NCBI RefSeq assembly: GCF_040760075.1
Contig: NZ_CP142884.1
Span: forward strand, 2,790,001 to 2,854,000
Length of the DNA: 64,000 bases
Source of the DNA: Sphingobacterium sp. R2
GTDB lineage: Bacteria > Bacteroidota > Bacteroidia > Sphingobacteriales > Sphingobacteriaceae
Direction: 5' to 3'
In this document: positions 36,601 to 46,165 of the stretch, one piece after another
Position numbering within the stretch: position 1 is the stretch's first letter
How the letters are laid out: the number at the start of each line of letters is the position of its first letter
Notes under the pieces: generated by a model
Told to the model about the DNA's origin: nothing
Database searches by the model: none
The model's input: the letters and a program-made list of their open reading frames with translations, nothing else
Position numbers and translations under genes: made by a program

Positions 36601-36887
36601 AAATATTTCATCGTACTATCGAAAAGGAAAACTTTGTCTTTATATCCTTCCGCGATAAGCTGTTGCAATGGGATGAGATGTACTTGCTGAAAATCTCCGA
36701 TATGTTCTTCCGTGGGGAGTACGACCTGAATACAGTAGGTCATCCCATCGTGTGGCGACTGAAGCATTTCCAGAAAATGCACTTCGAATTTTTGGGATTG
36801 CACGATATTATCCTGAATCCATGAAACAACCTCCTCGTGGATTGTTTCTTCTGCTATGACAGAGACATTGTATAAAAACATAGACAA
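36591..36887 (-). CDS. DUF4286 family protein
   Basis: 98 residues, a single small alpha/beta domain (MFLYNVSVIAEETIHEEVVSWIQ, YCIQVVLPTEEHIGDFQ). It matches the DUF4286 family found in Bacteroidota; function unknown, fold likely ferredoxin-like as in antibiotic biosynthesis monooxygenase-type small proteins. Convergent with DUF983 through a shared terminator. Confidence 0.75.
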   Translation of the reverse strand: MSMFLYNVSVIAEETIHEEVVSWIQDNIVQSQKFEVHFLEMLQSPHDGMTYCIQVVLPTEEHIGDFQQVHLIPLQQLIAEGYKDKVFLFDSTMKYLKK

Positions 36888-37052
36888 AAATACGCTATTT
36901 TTCTACTATAAAAAAGATTCTCAGCACAGGAAGAGTGAGAAGTTTGAATATTACATTTAATTGGTATATCTTGTAAAAATAAGGTTGCATTGAATGAAAA
37001 TTGGTATTTAATTGCAATATTTGGAATATATGATAAGGATGCATTTGGGATT

Positions 37053-38938
37053 ATGAGGATGAAATTTTGGATAGGTTTACTTTTTTCTACCATGATCATA
37101 TTGGGGTGTCAACACCATAGTGTTGAGCCTATTCCAATAAATCAATTTTTTTCTAAGCCTGAAAAATCAAACTTTAAGATTTCTCCAAATGGTCGGTTTA
37201 TAGCCTATATCGGTCTCGACAATCATTGCAAAAATATTTACTTGATAGATTTGATTCATCAGGATAGCTCGAAGCAGCTTACTTATCAAAATGATATTAA
37301 TGTAAAATCTTTTGCATGGAACGATAACTCGAAAATTTCTTTTTTGACAGAGCAATCCGCACAGGACAGTTTACGTTTATATGCGGTAGATATCAATACA
37401 GAGAAAATTTGGCCATTGATCAAGCCGATCCGTGGTCGGTTTCGATGGATCCATACCATGACTACCGGAGGTGATAGTTTTATAGGGGGGATGAATGATC
37501 GAGATTCTTCACTTTTTGATCTTTATCGGATTTATTTAGATGGTAGACCCCGGGAGTTGATTTTGCAAAACCCAGGAAATATGAGTTCTTGGGTGGTATC
37601 TAATGATGGGCAGGTAAGAGTAGCTGTAGCCAACGATTCTGTACAACAATCGGTACTATATCGAAGCTCCGATAACGAACCATTTAAGGAGATTATTCGC
37701 TGCGATGTTGAAAGTAGTTTTACACCATTGGGTTATAAGGATAATTCGAATGCTATCATCTATGCGTTATCCAATGTCGATCGCGATAAAATGGCTTTGA
37801 TAAGCTATGATTTGGTAAATCAAAAAGAATTAGGTGAACTTTTTAGCCACAAGGATGTTGACGTGAGCTCTGGGGGATATTTCACTGAACAGAATAAGCT
37901 TTTGTTTGTCAATTATAGTACCTCAAGACAGCATAGACATTTTTTTGATGAGACAACCAAACAAAAGTATAATCAGTTAGCAAAGCAGATTGATGGCTTT
38001 GAATATCAGGTATTGAGTACTGACAGTTCAGGTAATAAGATCATCATTAAAACCTATACCGATGTCAATCCTGGTGGGATTTACTTTTATGATTTTTCGA
38101 CACAAAAGTTGACAAAGTTAGCGGATAACAATTCTGATTTAAAAGATAAGGAGCTCTCTCCAAATGAATATATCACTTATACTGCGAGAGACGGTATTCA
38201 GATCTCAGGTTATTTAACTTACCCTATACATTCCAATCGCAAAAACCTGCCGATGGTTGTTCTTCCTCATGATGGGCCGAACGGACGTGAAGTTTGGGGG
38301 TTCGACAATGAAGCCCAATTTTTAGCGAATAGGGGCTATTTGGTTTTTCAAATGAACTATAGGGGATCCACAGGTTTTGGTAAGAAGTTTTGGACTGCCG
38401 GATTTAAAGAATGGGGGGGAAGATTCAGGACGATATTACCGATGGGGTGAAATGGTTAATTAAGGAGGGGATTGCTGATCGCGAACGTGTTGCTATCGTA
38501 GGGAAAGGTTTTGGAGGTTATTCGGCGCTGCACGCTGCTTGTTTTAATTCTGATCTTTATAAATGTGCCGTTTCTTATTCCGGTTATACCAATCTGTTCA
38601 CATACTTCAGAGATATACCGCCCTATTTTAAATCTTATGTACAGAAAATGTATCAAATTGTTGGGAATCCAATCCGGGAGGCTGAATTATTTAAAAACAT
38701 ATCACCGGTCTTTCATTCCGACAAAGTTAAAATACCGGTACTATTGGTACAAGGTGGAAAGGATAGGTTTAGTTCGGTCACAGATGCAAATCAATTTGTA
38801 CAAAAATTAAAGAATAATAACATTCCTGTGCAATACATCCTGAAAGAGGATGAAGATAGAACTTTTAAGCGTGATGAGAATGTCTTTGGTTATTATAATG
38901 AGTTGGAGCGATTTTTGGCGAAATACCTTGTGGACTAA
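37053..38938 (+). pseudogene. S9 (prolyl oligopeptidase)-like lipoprotein gene with a frameshift and lost catalytic residues
   Basis: Two overlapping frames encode one protein of about 628 residues. The first (to a stop at 38450) has a lipoprotein signal peptide (MKFWIGLLFSTMIILGC; starts possible at 37053 or 37059), a WD-like beta-propeller and the beginning of the hydrolase domain (MVVLPHDGPNGREVWGFD, NYRGSTGFGKKF). The second (from about 38411) continues with DDITDGVKWLIKEG. The switch occurs at a run of seven G (38413-38419); one more G would restore the frame. The Ser of the usual GxSxGG is Gly (GKGFGGY, codon 38507-38509) and the catalytic His position holds Arg (EDEDRTF, 38858-38860); Asp of GGKDRF is kept. 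So even a frame-corrected product should be inactive as a peptidase. It ends 12 bp before a histidine kinase gene. Confidence 0.85.
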
Positions 38939-38950
38939 AGGCGGGCAATT

Positions 38951-40609
38951 ATGAAAGCAGAGAAATATAGCTATCGAAAGAACTACGGATTATTGTTGAT
39001 GTTTTTCATCGTAATCAGTGGCTTGTATATATTTGCCTTATTTCTTTCGCGTAGCTATACAGAATCGCATATCAAAAATGAATTTACGAATAGAAAATCA
39101 GAGATATTTGACCAAACCTTGGTTCCTTTCAATGATTTTTTTCAAAATAGAATTCCTGAAGTTTCTTTTTATCAAGGTTTTTTGGACTCTGTTCAGGCTG
39201 GCAAATACGCTTATAGCATATTAAGTTCTTATCCATTTGTCAGAGAGATTGGTTTTTTTGATTTACAATTCAATAATGATCATAATTTAAATTATGGCTT
39301 TATCGTTAACAACCTCAGAATTCAACCGAAAACGATTACTTTTTTTACTGTTTCCAGATCTGGGCTGCATAAAAATACCATACGAGATCGCGGTCAAATG
39401 GGTTTACATTCTGAAGAGATTAATAATATTGGGGTAAAGTTGGCGACATATATTGACAAGTTGCAACCGAATGCCAAACTTTCTGATAAAGATATCTTAA
39501 AGGTTTTTTATACCATAAGACCTGGTCAGATTACCTATCTCAATATTCCGAGGGTCAACGATCTAATTGTTTATAAGTCAATTATGGAAGGTAATTTGGA
39601 TCATACCGTTGGTTACGAGCAGGATATGTTTAATTTTCAGATTGATCCAATGTATCTGGAGGTTAAAAATAGCTATTCTAATCTTTATGAGAAAGTGGAG
39701 ATCGTTCCTTTGGTAGGCGCGCCTATCACACCTGAAAATGACGAGATATCAACAGAGATGCCTTTACCAGGCGCACTGGCCGACTATAAGTTACTTTTTA
39801 GATCGAGCAAGAACTTCCTTTCCAAAGAGATAAATCGTAGTTTTTGGCCCGTCTTGGGCGGGGTATCGTTGATTTATATCATTTTAATTGCTATACTATA
39901 TTTAATTTATAGAAATTTAGAAATTAACGGAAGACTTTTTAAATTGCAGTACGATTTCATCAATAATCTGACCCACGAGTTTAAGACGCCAGTGAGTGTG
40001 ATTAAGATTGCTGGAAATAACATCAAGAGTGCGCAGGTACTCTCTGATGAAGAACGTAAAATGTATGGAAATATACTGGATCAGGAGGCAGATCGTTTAA
40101 ATAACTTGATGAATAAGCTATTATCGTTTAGCCAGATCGAAAATAAAACGATAAAATTAAATAAAGAAGAAGTTGACTTGAAGATGTTTACGGAAAATCT
40201 AGTAGCTTCGTCAAGAATAAAATATTCAGATTTCAAGATTAGCACAAAAATTGATGTAAGGACATCAATGCTTGCCGACCCGGTGTTGTTAAGCAGTGTG
40301 TTTCAAAATATGATTGATAATGCCTATAAATATTCTAAGGCGGGGCACAAAATACTAGATATTGCGATACAACAAAATAAGAAGAATTTTGTTATCACTT
40401 TTAAGGATGAAGGAATAGGAATAGAGAAGGCGGAGTTTAACAACATCTTCAAAAAGTTTTATAGAATAAAAAGTCAATATAATCAGCAAGGAAGTATTGG
40501 TTTGGGATTGGCTTTCTGTAAAGAGATCACTGAATTTATAGGCGGTGACATTACAGTAAAAAGCCAATTGGGACAGGGAACCACCTTCACCTTGGTATTT
40601 CCAGTTTAA
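38951..40609 (+). CDS. membrane sensor histidine kinase
   Basis: 552 residues. Two membrane helices (about 13-33 and 300-320, VLGGVSLIYIILIAILYLIY) enclose a periplasmic sensor domain of about 265 residues without a recognised fold. The HisKA H-box is NLTHEFKTPVSVIK with His342; HATPase motifs follow (N-box QNMIDNAYKYSKAG, DEGIGIEKAEF, GSIGLGLAFCKEI). It should phosphorylate the OmpR-type regulator 102 bp downstream. It follows the S9-like lipoprotein gene by 12 bp, suggesting that protein is an accessory to sensing. Confidence 0.94.
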   Translation: MKAEKYSYRKNYGLLLMFFIVISGLYIFALFLSRSYTESHIKNEFTNRKSEIFDQTLVPFNDFFQNRIPEVSFYQGFLDSVQAGKYAYSILSSYPFVREIGFFDLQFNNDHNLNYGFIVNNLRIQPKTITFFTVSRSGLHKNTIRDRGQMGLHSEEINNIGVKLATYIDKLQPNAKLSDKDILKVFYTIRPGQITYLNIPRVNDLIVYKSIMEGNLDHTVGYEQDMFNFQIDPMYLEVKNSYSNLYEKVEIVPLVGAPITPENDEISTEMPLPGALADYKLLFRSSKNFLSKEINRSFWPVLGGVSLIYIILIAILYLIYRNLEINGRLFKLQYDFINNLTHEFKTPVSVIKIAGNNIKSAQVLSDEERKMYGNILDQEADRLNNLMNKLLSFSQIENKTIKLNKEEVDLKMFTENLVASSRIKYSDFKISTKIDVRTSMLADPVLLSSVFQNMIDNAYKYSKAGHKILDIAIQQNKKNFVITFKDEGIGIEKAEFNNIFKKFYRIKSQYNQQGSIGLGLAFCKEITEFIGGDITVKSQLGQGTTFTLVFPV

Positions 40610-40711
40610 AAAATAAATTTAAATATGAAATATCCATGTTTAGAAAGTATGAAAACTTATCGTTATAAACTGGATATTCCGTAAGACATTTAAAAGACAA
40701 ATTATTTACTT

Positions 40712-41410
40712 ATGAATAAAGACATCACTGTTGCTGTTATTGAAGATGATGAGAACTTACGGTTCTTGGTAAAACATCGATTGGAATCCGAAGGCTATCA
40801 GGTCATTCAAAGCGGAAATGGGAATGAAGCGGAAAGTTTGATTTTAGAAAAAAGGCCCGATGTTGTTTTACTGGACTGGATGCTTCCAGGAAAAGAAGGC
40901 AACGAGATCTGTGAAGATGTGCGCAAAGCGGGGTTTGAGAATATCATTATCATGATGACAGCTAAATCTCAAGATGTGGACAAAATTGAAGCTTACAGTT
41001 TTGGAGTGACTGATTACATCAGTAAGCCTTTCAATATGGATGTGCTTATCGCGATGATCGATAACAAGGTCAAATTTTTCTTACCCAAAAACAGTCCCGA
41101 AGTGTACAAGTTTGGTCAGACGGAGCATCATCCAAATATTCATTCCTTGATACGTGACGGTAGGAAAGTTGAGTTGACTATTTTGGAAAATCGCATTTTA
41201 CTTCATTTTCTACAGAATTTAGGGCGAGAGATTACACGTGAAGAATTAATGGAGGTTGTATGGGGGTATAGCTCAAATGTCAACACGCGTACATTGGATA
41301 TGCATGTGGTTCGTTTACGAAAGAAGATCGAGACAAATCCGGACAAGCCACATTATCTACAGACCGTGCGTGGACTTGGCTATAAATTTGTTGATGAAGA
41401 AGAGATTTGA
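40712..41410 (+). CDS. OmpR/PhoB-family response regulator
   Basis: 232 residues. The receiver has acidic pocket EDDE, phospho-acceptor Asp55 in VVLLDWMLPGKEG, conserved Thr in MMTAKS and Lys in DYISKPF. The C-terminal winged helix is complete (ILENRILLHFLQNLGREITREELMEVVWG, NTRTLDMHVVRLRKKIE, VRGLGYKF). It is the partner of the kinase upstream. Target genes unknown. Confidence 0.95.
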   Translation: MNKDITVAVIEDDENLRFLVKHRLESEGYQVIQSGNGNEAESLILEKRPDVVLLDWMLPGKEGNEICEDVRKAGFENIIIMMTAKSQDVDKIEAYSFGVTDYISKPFNMDVLIAMIDNKVKFFLPKNSPEVYKFGQTEHHPNIHSLIRDGRKVELTILENRILLHFLQNLGREITREELMEVVWGYSSNVNTRTLDMHVVRLRKKIETNPDKPHYLQTVRGLGYKFVDEEEI

Positions 41411-41470
41411 TTATAATTAGCGGGTAAGAGTTTGTTTTGTTAAAAACAATTATTATCTTCGTATAGATTC

Positions 41471-41520
41471 GAAACAAGACCATGTTTCCCGAAGAGGGAA
41501 ATATGGTCTTGTTTCTTTTT
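41471..41520 (+). terminator. strong terminator after the response regulator
   Basis: Twenty-nt arms (41471-41490 and 41496-41515) pair with one G-U around the loop GAAGA, followed by five T. Confidence 0.9.
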
Positions 41521-41552
41521 CAAAAAGTATAAAATAAGAAAAAAATAAAATT

Positions 41553-42026
41553 ATGGCAGAAGTAACTTATTTTACGGAAGAAGGATTGCGTAAGCTTAAA
41601 GAGGAATTGGCTTATCTGAAGACGGAAGGAAGATCAAAAATTGCCAATGCTATTGCAGAGGCAAGAGACAAGGGAGATTTGTCTGAAAATGCAGAGTATG
41701 ATGCGGCTAAAGAGGCCCAGGGGCTTCATGAGGCTAAAATTGCCAATTTGGAGAACACATTGGCTACGGCACGTTTAATTGATGAGTCCAAATTGGATAC
41801 ATCTAAAGTTTTGGCCCTATCGATTGTTAAAATAAAGAACAAAAAGAATGGTGCTGAGATGACGTATCAATTGGTCGCAGAGTCAGAGGCAGATCTGAAG
41901 TCGGGTAAGATTTCTGTTAAATCTCCTATTGCCCAAGGTTTGTTGGGTAAATCTAAAGGCGATACAGCTGTTATAGAAGTACCAGCGGGTAAAATTGAAT
42001 TCGAAATCGTAGATATTTCAAGGTAA
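41553..42026 (+). CDS. greA: transcription elongation factor GreA
   Basis: 157 residues. N-terminal antiparallel coiled coil with the acidic tip RDKGDLSENAEYDAAKEAQ that reaches the RNA polymerase active site to trigger transcript cleavage, and the C-terminal FKBP-like domain (SPIAQGLLGKSKGDTAVIEVPAGKIEFEI). Flanked by terminators, so a single-gene unit. Confidence 0.97.
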   Translation: MAEVTYFTEEGLRKLKEELAYLKTEGRSKIANAIAEARDKGDLSENAEYDAAKEAQGLHEAKIANLENTLATARLIDESKLDTSKVLALSIVKIKNKKNGAEMTYQLVAESEADLKSGKISVKSPIAQGLLGKSKGDTAVIEVPAGKIEFEIVDISR

Positions 42027-42038
42027 TATATGTCGGTT

Positions 42039-42064
42039 ATGTGCGGTATGCCATAACCGCACAT
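42039..42064 (+). terminator. hairpin just after greA
   Basis: ATGTGCGGT (42039-42047) pairs with ACCGCACAT (42056-42064), loop of 8. No T-run; it lies 23 bp upstream of a T-tailed hairpin. Confidence 0.45.
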
Positions 42065-42087
42065 CTACAAATTAACTTTATATTAAG

Positions 42088-42119
42088 AAGGTCGTGATGT
42101 AGCAATCGCGACCTTTTTT
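42088..42119 (+). terminator. greA terminator
   Basis: AAGGTCG (42088-42094) pairs with CGACCTT (42109-42115), followed by a T-run. Confidence 0.7.
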
Positions 42120-42266
42120 GTTTATATTTGTTGAACAGTGGAATTACAGGGTGTGAAAAAGCGGTAATAAGATTTTTTAATCGCCGACATACCAGGGGCT
42201 TAGTAGAGTTAAGTCTGTTGTTTGCTGATTGTATTTTAAAAAGATTTATTCCAAGATTAGAATAAT

Positions 42267-42683
42267 ATGTCGACAATTTTTTCAAAAATCGTTTCTGGGG
42301 AGATCCCAGCTTACAAAGTTGCTGAGAGTAATGATTTTCTAGCTTTTTTGGATATCAGCCCATTAGCTAAAGGGCATGTATTAGTGATACCCAAGAAAGA
42401 GACAGATTACATTTTCGATATCGAAGATGACGAATACATGGCGCTTTGGGTCTTTGCTAAGATTGTTGCTCAAGGTATTAAAAAAGTAATTCCATGTGTA
42501 AAAGTCGGTGTAGCTGTCGTGGGCTTAGAGGTAGCTCATGCACATATACATTTGGTGCCTATCAATAAAATTAGTGATTTAAACTTTGCTGGACCTAAAT
42601 TGAGCTTAACTGAGGATGAACTCCATCAGATTGCGACCACTATCCGCGAGTCTATCGTGAGTATAACTGCTCAAAATCAATAA
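42267..42683 (+). CDS. HIT family nucleotide hydrolase
   Basis: 138 residues. The histidine triad is HAHIHLVP near the C-terminus, with the N-terminal TIFSKIVSGEIPAYKVAESNDFLAFLDISPLAKGHVLVIPK typical of Hint-like members. Such enzymes hydrolyse adenosine phosphoramidates or dinucleoside polyphosphates. GreA and HIT genes are often neighbours in Bacteroidota. A TATATTTG at 42123-42130 may be its -7 box. Confidence 0.93.
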   Translation: MSTIFSKIVSGEIPAYKVAESNDFLAFLDISPLAKGHVLVIPKKETDYIFDIEDDEYMALWVFAKIVAQGIKKVIPCVKVGVAVVGLEVAHAHIHLVPINKISDLNFAGPKLSLTEDELHQIATTIRESIVSITAQNQ

Positions 42684-42733
42684 TTGGAAAGATTATATTA
42701 CACTTGATTTACGTTGGTTTTTTAGAAGAATGC

Positions 42734-42741
42734 TATATTTG
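42734..42741 (+). promoter_or_regulatory. -7 box of the dedA-ppa-CNNM-rsmE operon
   Basis: TATATTTG matches the TAnnTTTG consensus; the -33 element is weak (TTGG about 17-18 bases upstream). It would give a leader of about 80 nt before the dedA start. Confidence 0.4.
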
Positions 42742-42825
42742 TACTTTGTTTTTTCAAAATTGTGCAGAAATAAGCGTAGGATTTGTTCTAAATTATGAAC
42801 GCAACATTGATTTTTACTAAAGGTT

Positions 42826-43476
42826 ATGCATGAACTTTTGTTGTCATTTCAACAATTATTGAACCCAGAGGAACTGTTGAGTTCAGGAGGGTTTTATTTA
42901 GTTATCCTCATTGTATTTGCTGAGACTGGTCTATTTTTCGGATTTTTTCTACCTGGTGATTATTTACTATTTCTTGCTGGATTATTCTGTGCCCTGAATA
43001 AAATTGACGTAAATATATTCACGCTTTGTTTGGGATTGTTTACCGCTGGGGTATTAGGTAATTTTACAGGATATTGGTTTGGCTATCGGGCGGGGCCGAT
43101 GTTATTTAAGCGAAAAGATAGTTTCATCTTTAAGCGAAAATATGTAGTCATGGCTGAGGAATTTTACCACAAATATGGTGGAACCGCTTTAATTATAGGA
43201 AGATTTGTTCCAATAGTTCGTACTTTTGCGCCTATCTTTGCCGGGGTCGTAAAATTAGATTTTAAGAAATTTGTTCTATATAATGTTTCGGGGGCTGCCA
43301 TCTGGGTGGTAGTTTTGACGCTTTCAGGTTATTTCCTAGGTATCGAATTCCCGGGTATTATACATTACGTAGAATATGTTATAGTTGGTATGATTGTCAT
43401 TGCATTTTTGCCAATTGCCATAACGTTATTGAAAAAACGTATTAAAGATAAAAGAAACAAACAAAATATACAGTAA
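42826..43476 (+). CDS. DedA/SNARE-associated (VTT) membrane protein
   Basis: 216 residues, several membrane helices, with the family core FLPGDYLLFLAGL, GNFTGYWFGYRAG, and RFVPIVRTFAPIFAGVVKLDFKKFVLYNV. DedA proteins are thought to flip phospholipids or undecaprenyl phosphate across the inner membrane; the conserved acidic and Arg residues are present. First gene of a four-gene operon (next gene 7 bp away). Confidence 0.92.
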   Translation: MHELLLSFQQLLNPEELLSSGGFYLVILIVFAETGLFFGFFLPGDYLLFLAGLFCALNKIDVNIFTLCLGLFTAGVLGNFTGYWFGYRAGPMLFKRKDSFIFKRKYVVMAEEFYHKYGGTALIIGRFVPIVRTFAPIFAGVVKLDFKKFVLYNVSGAAIWVVVLTLSGYFLGIEFPGIIHYVEYVIVGMIVIAFLPIAITLLKKRIKDKRNKQNIQ

Positions 43477-43483
43477 ATAAAAA

Positions 43484-44026
43484 ATGAGTAAACAAAATCC
43501 TTGGCACATGGTTTCTCCAGGTGAGAATGTGCCAAATGCCGTAAATGCTATCATTGAGATTACAAACGGATCCAAAGGAAAGTATGAATTAGACAAAGAA
43601 ACTGGTTTGTTGCTTTTGGACAGAGTGATGAGTTCTTCTGTCGTTTATCCTGCCAATTATGGTTTTATTCCACAAACTTATTGCGATGACAAAGATCCGT
43701 TGGATATTTTGGTCATCTGTTCAGTGGATATTTTACCATTGACATTAGTTGAGGCACAGGTTATTGGCGTAATGAATATGGTCGATGGTGGCGAGCAAGA
43801 TGATAAAATTATTGCGGTAGCTAAAAATGATCCTATTTTTAATTACATTAAAGATATTGATCAATTGCCTCCGCATACAATGAAAGAAATTGTACAATTT
43901 TTTGAGAGTTATAAAGCACTTGAAAAGAAGCATGTTGTTGTTGAGGGAGTGAAGGGACGTGATGAAGCGCAAAGAATCTTGATTGAGGCTATCGAATTGT
44001 ACAAAACAGAATTTGTTAATAAATAA
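43484..44026 (+). CDS. ppa: inorganic pyrophosphatase (class I)
   Basis: 180 residues. The active-site signature DDKDPLDILVI binds metal and pyrophosphate; YPANYGFIPQTYCDDKD and GGEQDDKIIAVA are also conserved. It hydrolyses pyrophosphate to phosphate in the cytoplasm, pulling biosynthetic reactions forward. Second gene of the dedA operon. Confidence 0.96.
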   Translation: MSKQNPWHMVSPGENVPNAVNAIIEITNGSKGKYELDKETGLLLLDRVMSSSVVYPANYGFIPQTYCDDKDPLDILVICSVDILPLTLVEAQVIGVMNMVDGGEQDDKIIAVAKNDPIFNYIKDIDQLPPHTMKEIVQFFESYKALEKKHVVVEGVKGRDEAQRILIEAIELYKTEFVNK

Positions 44027-44034
44027 CCCCCAGC

Positions 44035-45348
44035 ATGGCGCTCGATTTATTTTGGACATTGTTTTTAGTACTTGCAAACGGCTTTTTTGTTGCCGCAGAA
44101 TTTGCTATAGTCAAGGTCCGAGTCTCCCAAATTGAAGTTCAGGCGAAAACAGGTAGCAAAGTTGCCACCATAGCCAAGAGTATAACAGAACATTTGGATG
44201 GTTATTTGGCCGCTACACAATTGGGTATTACACTCTCGTCATTAGCTTTGGGCTGGGTTGGCGAGGCTGTAATGACCCAAATTGTGCAGGGTGCATTGGG
44301 TTTTTTCGGTGTTGAATTGACTGGCTCGATTGCTACCAATGCAGGACATGTATTGGCTTTTTCGATTATTACTGTATTACACATTGTATTTGGAGAGCTT
44401 GCTCCTAAATCGATAGCGATTCAAAAACCTGTTGCAACAACGATGAAAATTGCGGTTCCACTGCAATTTTTCTACTTTATCTTTCGACCAATTATTTGGG
44501 TTTTAAATGGGTTTGCTAATTTCCTGTTAAAGATTTTGGGATTTGAGGTTACCAAAGGAGAATCCGCCCACTCGTCGGAAGAATTACAGTATCTTTTAGA
44601 TAAAGGTAAAGAGTCTGGTGCTTTGGATATTTCTGAGCACGAATTGATTAAAAACGTATTCGATTTTAACGAACGTATCGTTAAGAATATTATGGTACCG
44701 CGTACGCGGATTGTGGCGGTGGAAGTAACTGCTGATGCTTCTGAACTGATCGAAACGATGACTGAAGAGGGGTATTCCCGTCTTCCAATCTATGATGATA
44801 ATATTGACCAAATCGTGGGTATTGTTCATACAAAAGATATTCTACCGCTTTTAGCGAAAGGAAAAGAAGTTGTCATGAAAAATATTATGCGTAAACCCTA
44901 TTTTATTCCTGAAACGAAGAAGATCAATGACTTGATGGCAGAATTTCAGCTGAAGCGGATTCAGTTGGCGATCGTATTGGATGAATTTGGTGGAACCGCT
45001 GGTATGGTTACATTGGAAGATATCGTAGAGGAGTTGGTGGGTGAAATCCAGGATGAGTACGATGAAGAAACACCAGTTGTGGAGCGTATTTCCGAAACAG
45101 AGTATATGGTGGATGCCGGAGCCAGTATTCACGATGTGAATGAGTTTCTTCCGATAGAGTTACCTGAGAGTCAGGATTACGATACGATGTCTGGTCTTGT
45201 GAGCGAAATCTTCGATAAGATACCGGAAGTCGGTGAGCGGAAAGAAGAGTATGGGTACATATTCACCATCATTCGAAAAGCGCAGCAGAATATCGAATTT
45301 GTCAAATTGGAATTGGTCGAGTCTGCTGAGGATGATACCGAAGAATAA
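44035..45348 (+). CDS. CNNM/CorC-type hemolysin-family membrane protein
   Basis: 437 residues. An N-terminal DUF21/CNNM membrane domain (about 1-190; ATQLGITLSSLALGWVGE, GELAPKSIAIQKP), a CBS pair (about 205-335; MVPRTRIVAVE, IVGIVHTKDILPLL, LAIVLDEFGGTAGMVTLEDIVEELVGEIQDE) and a C-terminal CorC/HlyC domain. Current evidence on the family points to magnesium/cobalt export or homeostasis; the name hemolysin is historical. Third gene of the operon, 8 bp after ppa. Confidence 0.93.
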   Translation: MALDLFWTLFLVLANGFFVAAEFAIVKVRVSQIEVQAKTGSKVATIAKSITEHLDGYLAATQLGITLSSLALGWVGEAVMTQIVQGALGFFGVELTGSIATNAGHVLAFSIITVLHIVFGELAPKSIAIQKPVATTMKIAVPLQFFYFIFRPIIWVLNGFANFLLKILGFEVTKGESAHSSEELQYLLDKGKESGALDISEHELIKNVFDFNERIVKNIMVPRTRIVAVEVTADASELIETMTEEGYSRLPIYDDNIDQIVGIVHTKDILPLLAKGKEVVMKNIMRKPYFIPETKKINDLMAEFQLKRIQLAIVLDEFGGTAGMVTLEDIVEELVGEIQDEYDEETPVVERISETEYMVDAGASIHDVNEFLPIELPESQDYDTMSGLVSEIFDKIPEVGERKEEYGYIFTIIRKAQQNIEFVKLELVESAEDDTEE

Positions 45349-45365
45349 ATAGTAGCGAGTAGCAC

Positions 45366-46082
45366 ATGCAATTATTTTTTACACCGGATTTAAATCCTTC
45401 ATCAGAAAATTTTATCCTGAGTGAGGAAGAAAGTAAACACGCTATTCGTGTGCTTCGTATGGATGCCGGAGATCGTTTACATCTTATAGATGGTCGCGGA
45501 GGTTTGTACGAAGCTCAAATTATTGACCCACATCCTAAACGCACAGTTCTTACTATTTTAAGTGTGGAGGAGCACTTTCAACAGCCTCGCTACCATCTGC
45601 ATATTGCAGTAGGGCCAACCAAGAATATTGATCGTATCGAATGGTTTTTAGAGAAGGCAACGGAGGTGGGTATTCAGGAAATCACACCCCTTATTTGCGA
45701 GCATTCTGAGCGAAAAGAGGTTAAATTAGATCGCTTAAACAAGGTTGTTGTTGCAGCGATGAAGCAATCTTTGAAGGCTTATCTTCCTAAACTTAATGCT
45801 GCTGTATCGTTTAAAGAGTTTTTGAAAAATAGTCCAAATGATGGTGTACAAAAAGCAATTGCACATTGTGTGGATACTGAAAAGAAGTATTTAAACCAGA
45901 TTTTTGAGCCTGCCAAACACTATATTATCCTTATTGGTCCGGAAGGAGATTTTTCTGAAGGAGAAATTGAGTTGGCAATACAAATGGGTTTTCATCCCAT
46001 ATCCCTGGGAGAGGCGCGTTTAAGGACTGAAACCGCTGCTTTAGCGGCTTGTATGGAAATTTCCCTGTTGAATAGGTCGTAG
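45366..46082 (+). CDS. rsmE: 16S rRNA (uracil-1498-N3)-methyltransferase RsmE
   Basis: 238 residues. N-terminal PUA-like part (MQLFFTPDL, HAIRVLRMDAGDRLHLIDGRGGLYEAQI) and a SPOUT domain with the trefoil-knot SAM site LIGPEGDFSEGEIELAIQMGFHPISLGEARLRTETAAL. Modifies U1498 of 16S rRNA. Last gene of the dedA-ppa-CNNM-rsmE operon. Confidence 0.95.
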   Translation: MQLFFTPDLNPSSENFILSEEESKHAIRVLRMDAGDRLHLIDGRGGLYEAQIIDPHPKRTVLTILSVEEHFQQPRYHLHIAVGPTKNIDRIEWFLEKATEVGIQEITPLICEHSERKEVKLDRLNKVVVAAMKQSLKAYLPKLNAAVSFKEFLKNSPNDGVQKAIAHCVDTEKKYLNQIFEPAKHYIILIGPEGDFSEGEIELAIQMGFHPISLGEARLRTETAALAACMEISLLNRS

Positions 46083-46165
46083 GGGAATAAAAGACGAGCC
46101 TAGCCCTATAAATGGGCTGTGACAGATCAGCAAAGCCGATTTAATGTTTATTAATAAACGTCAGT

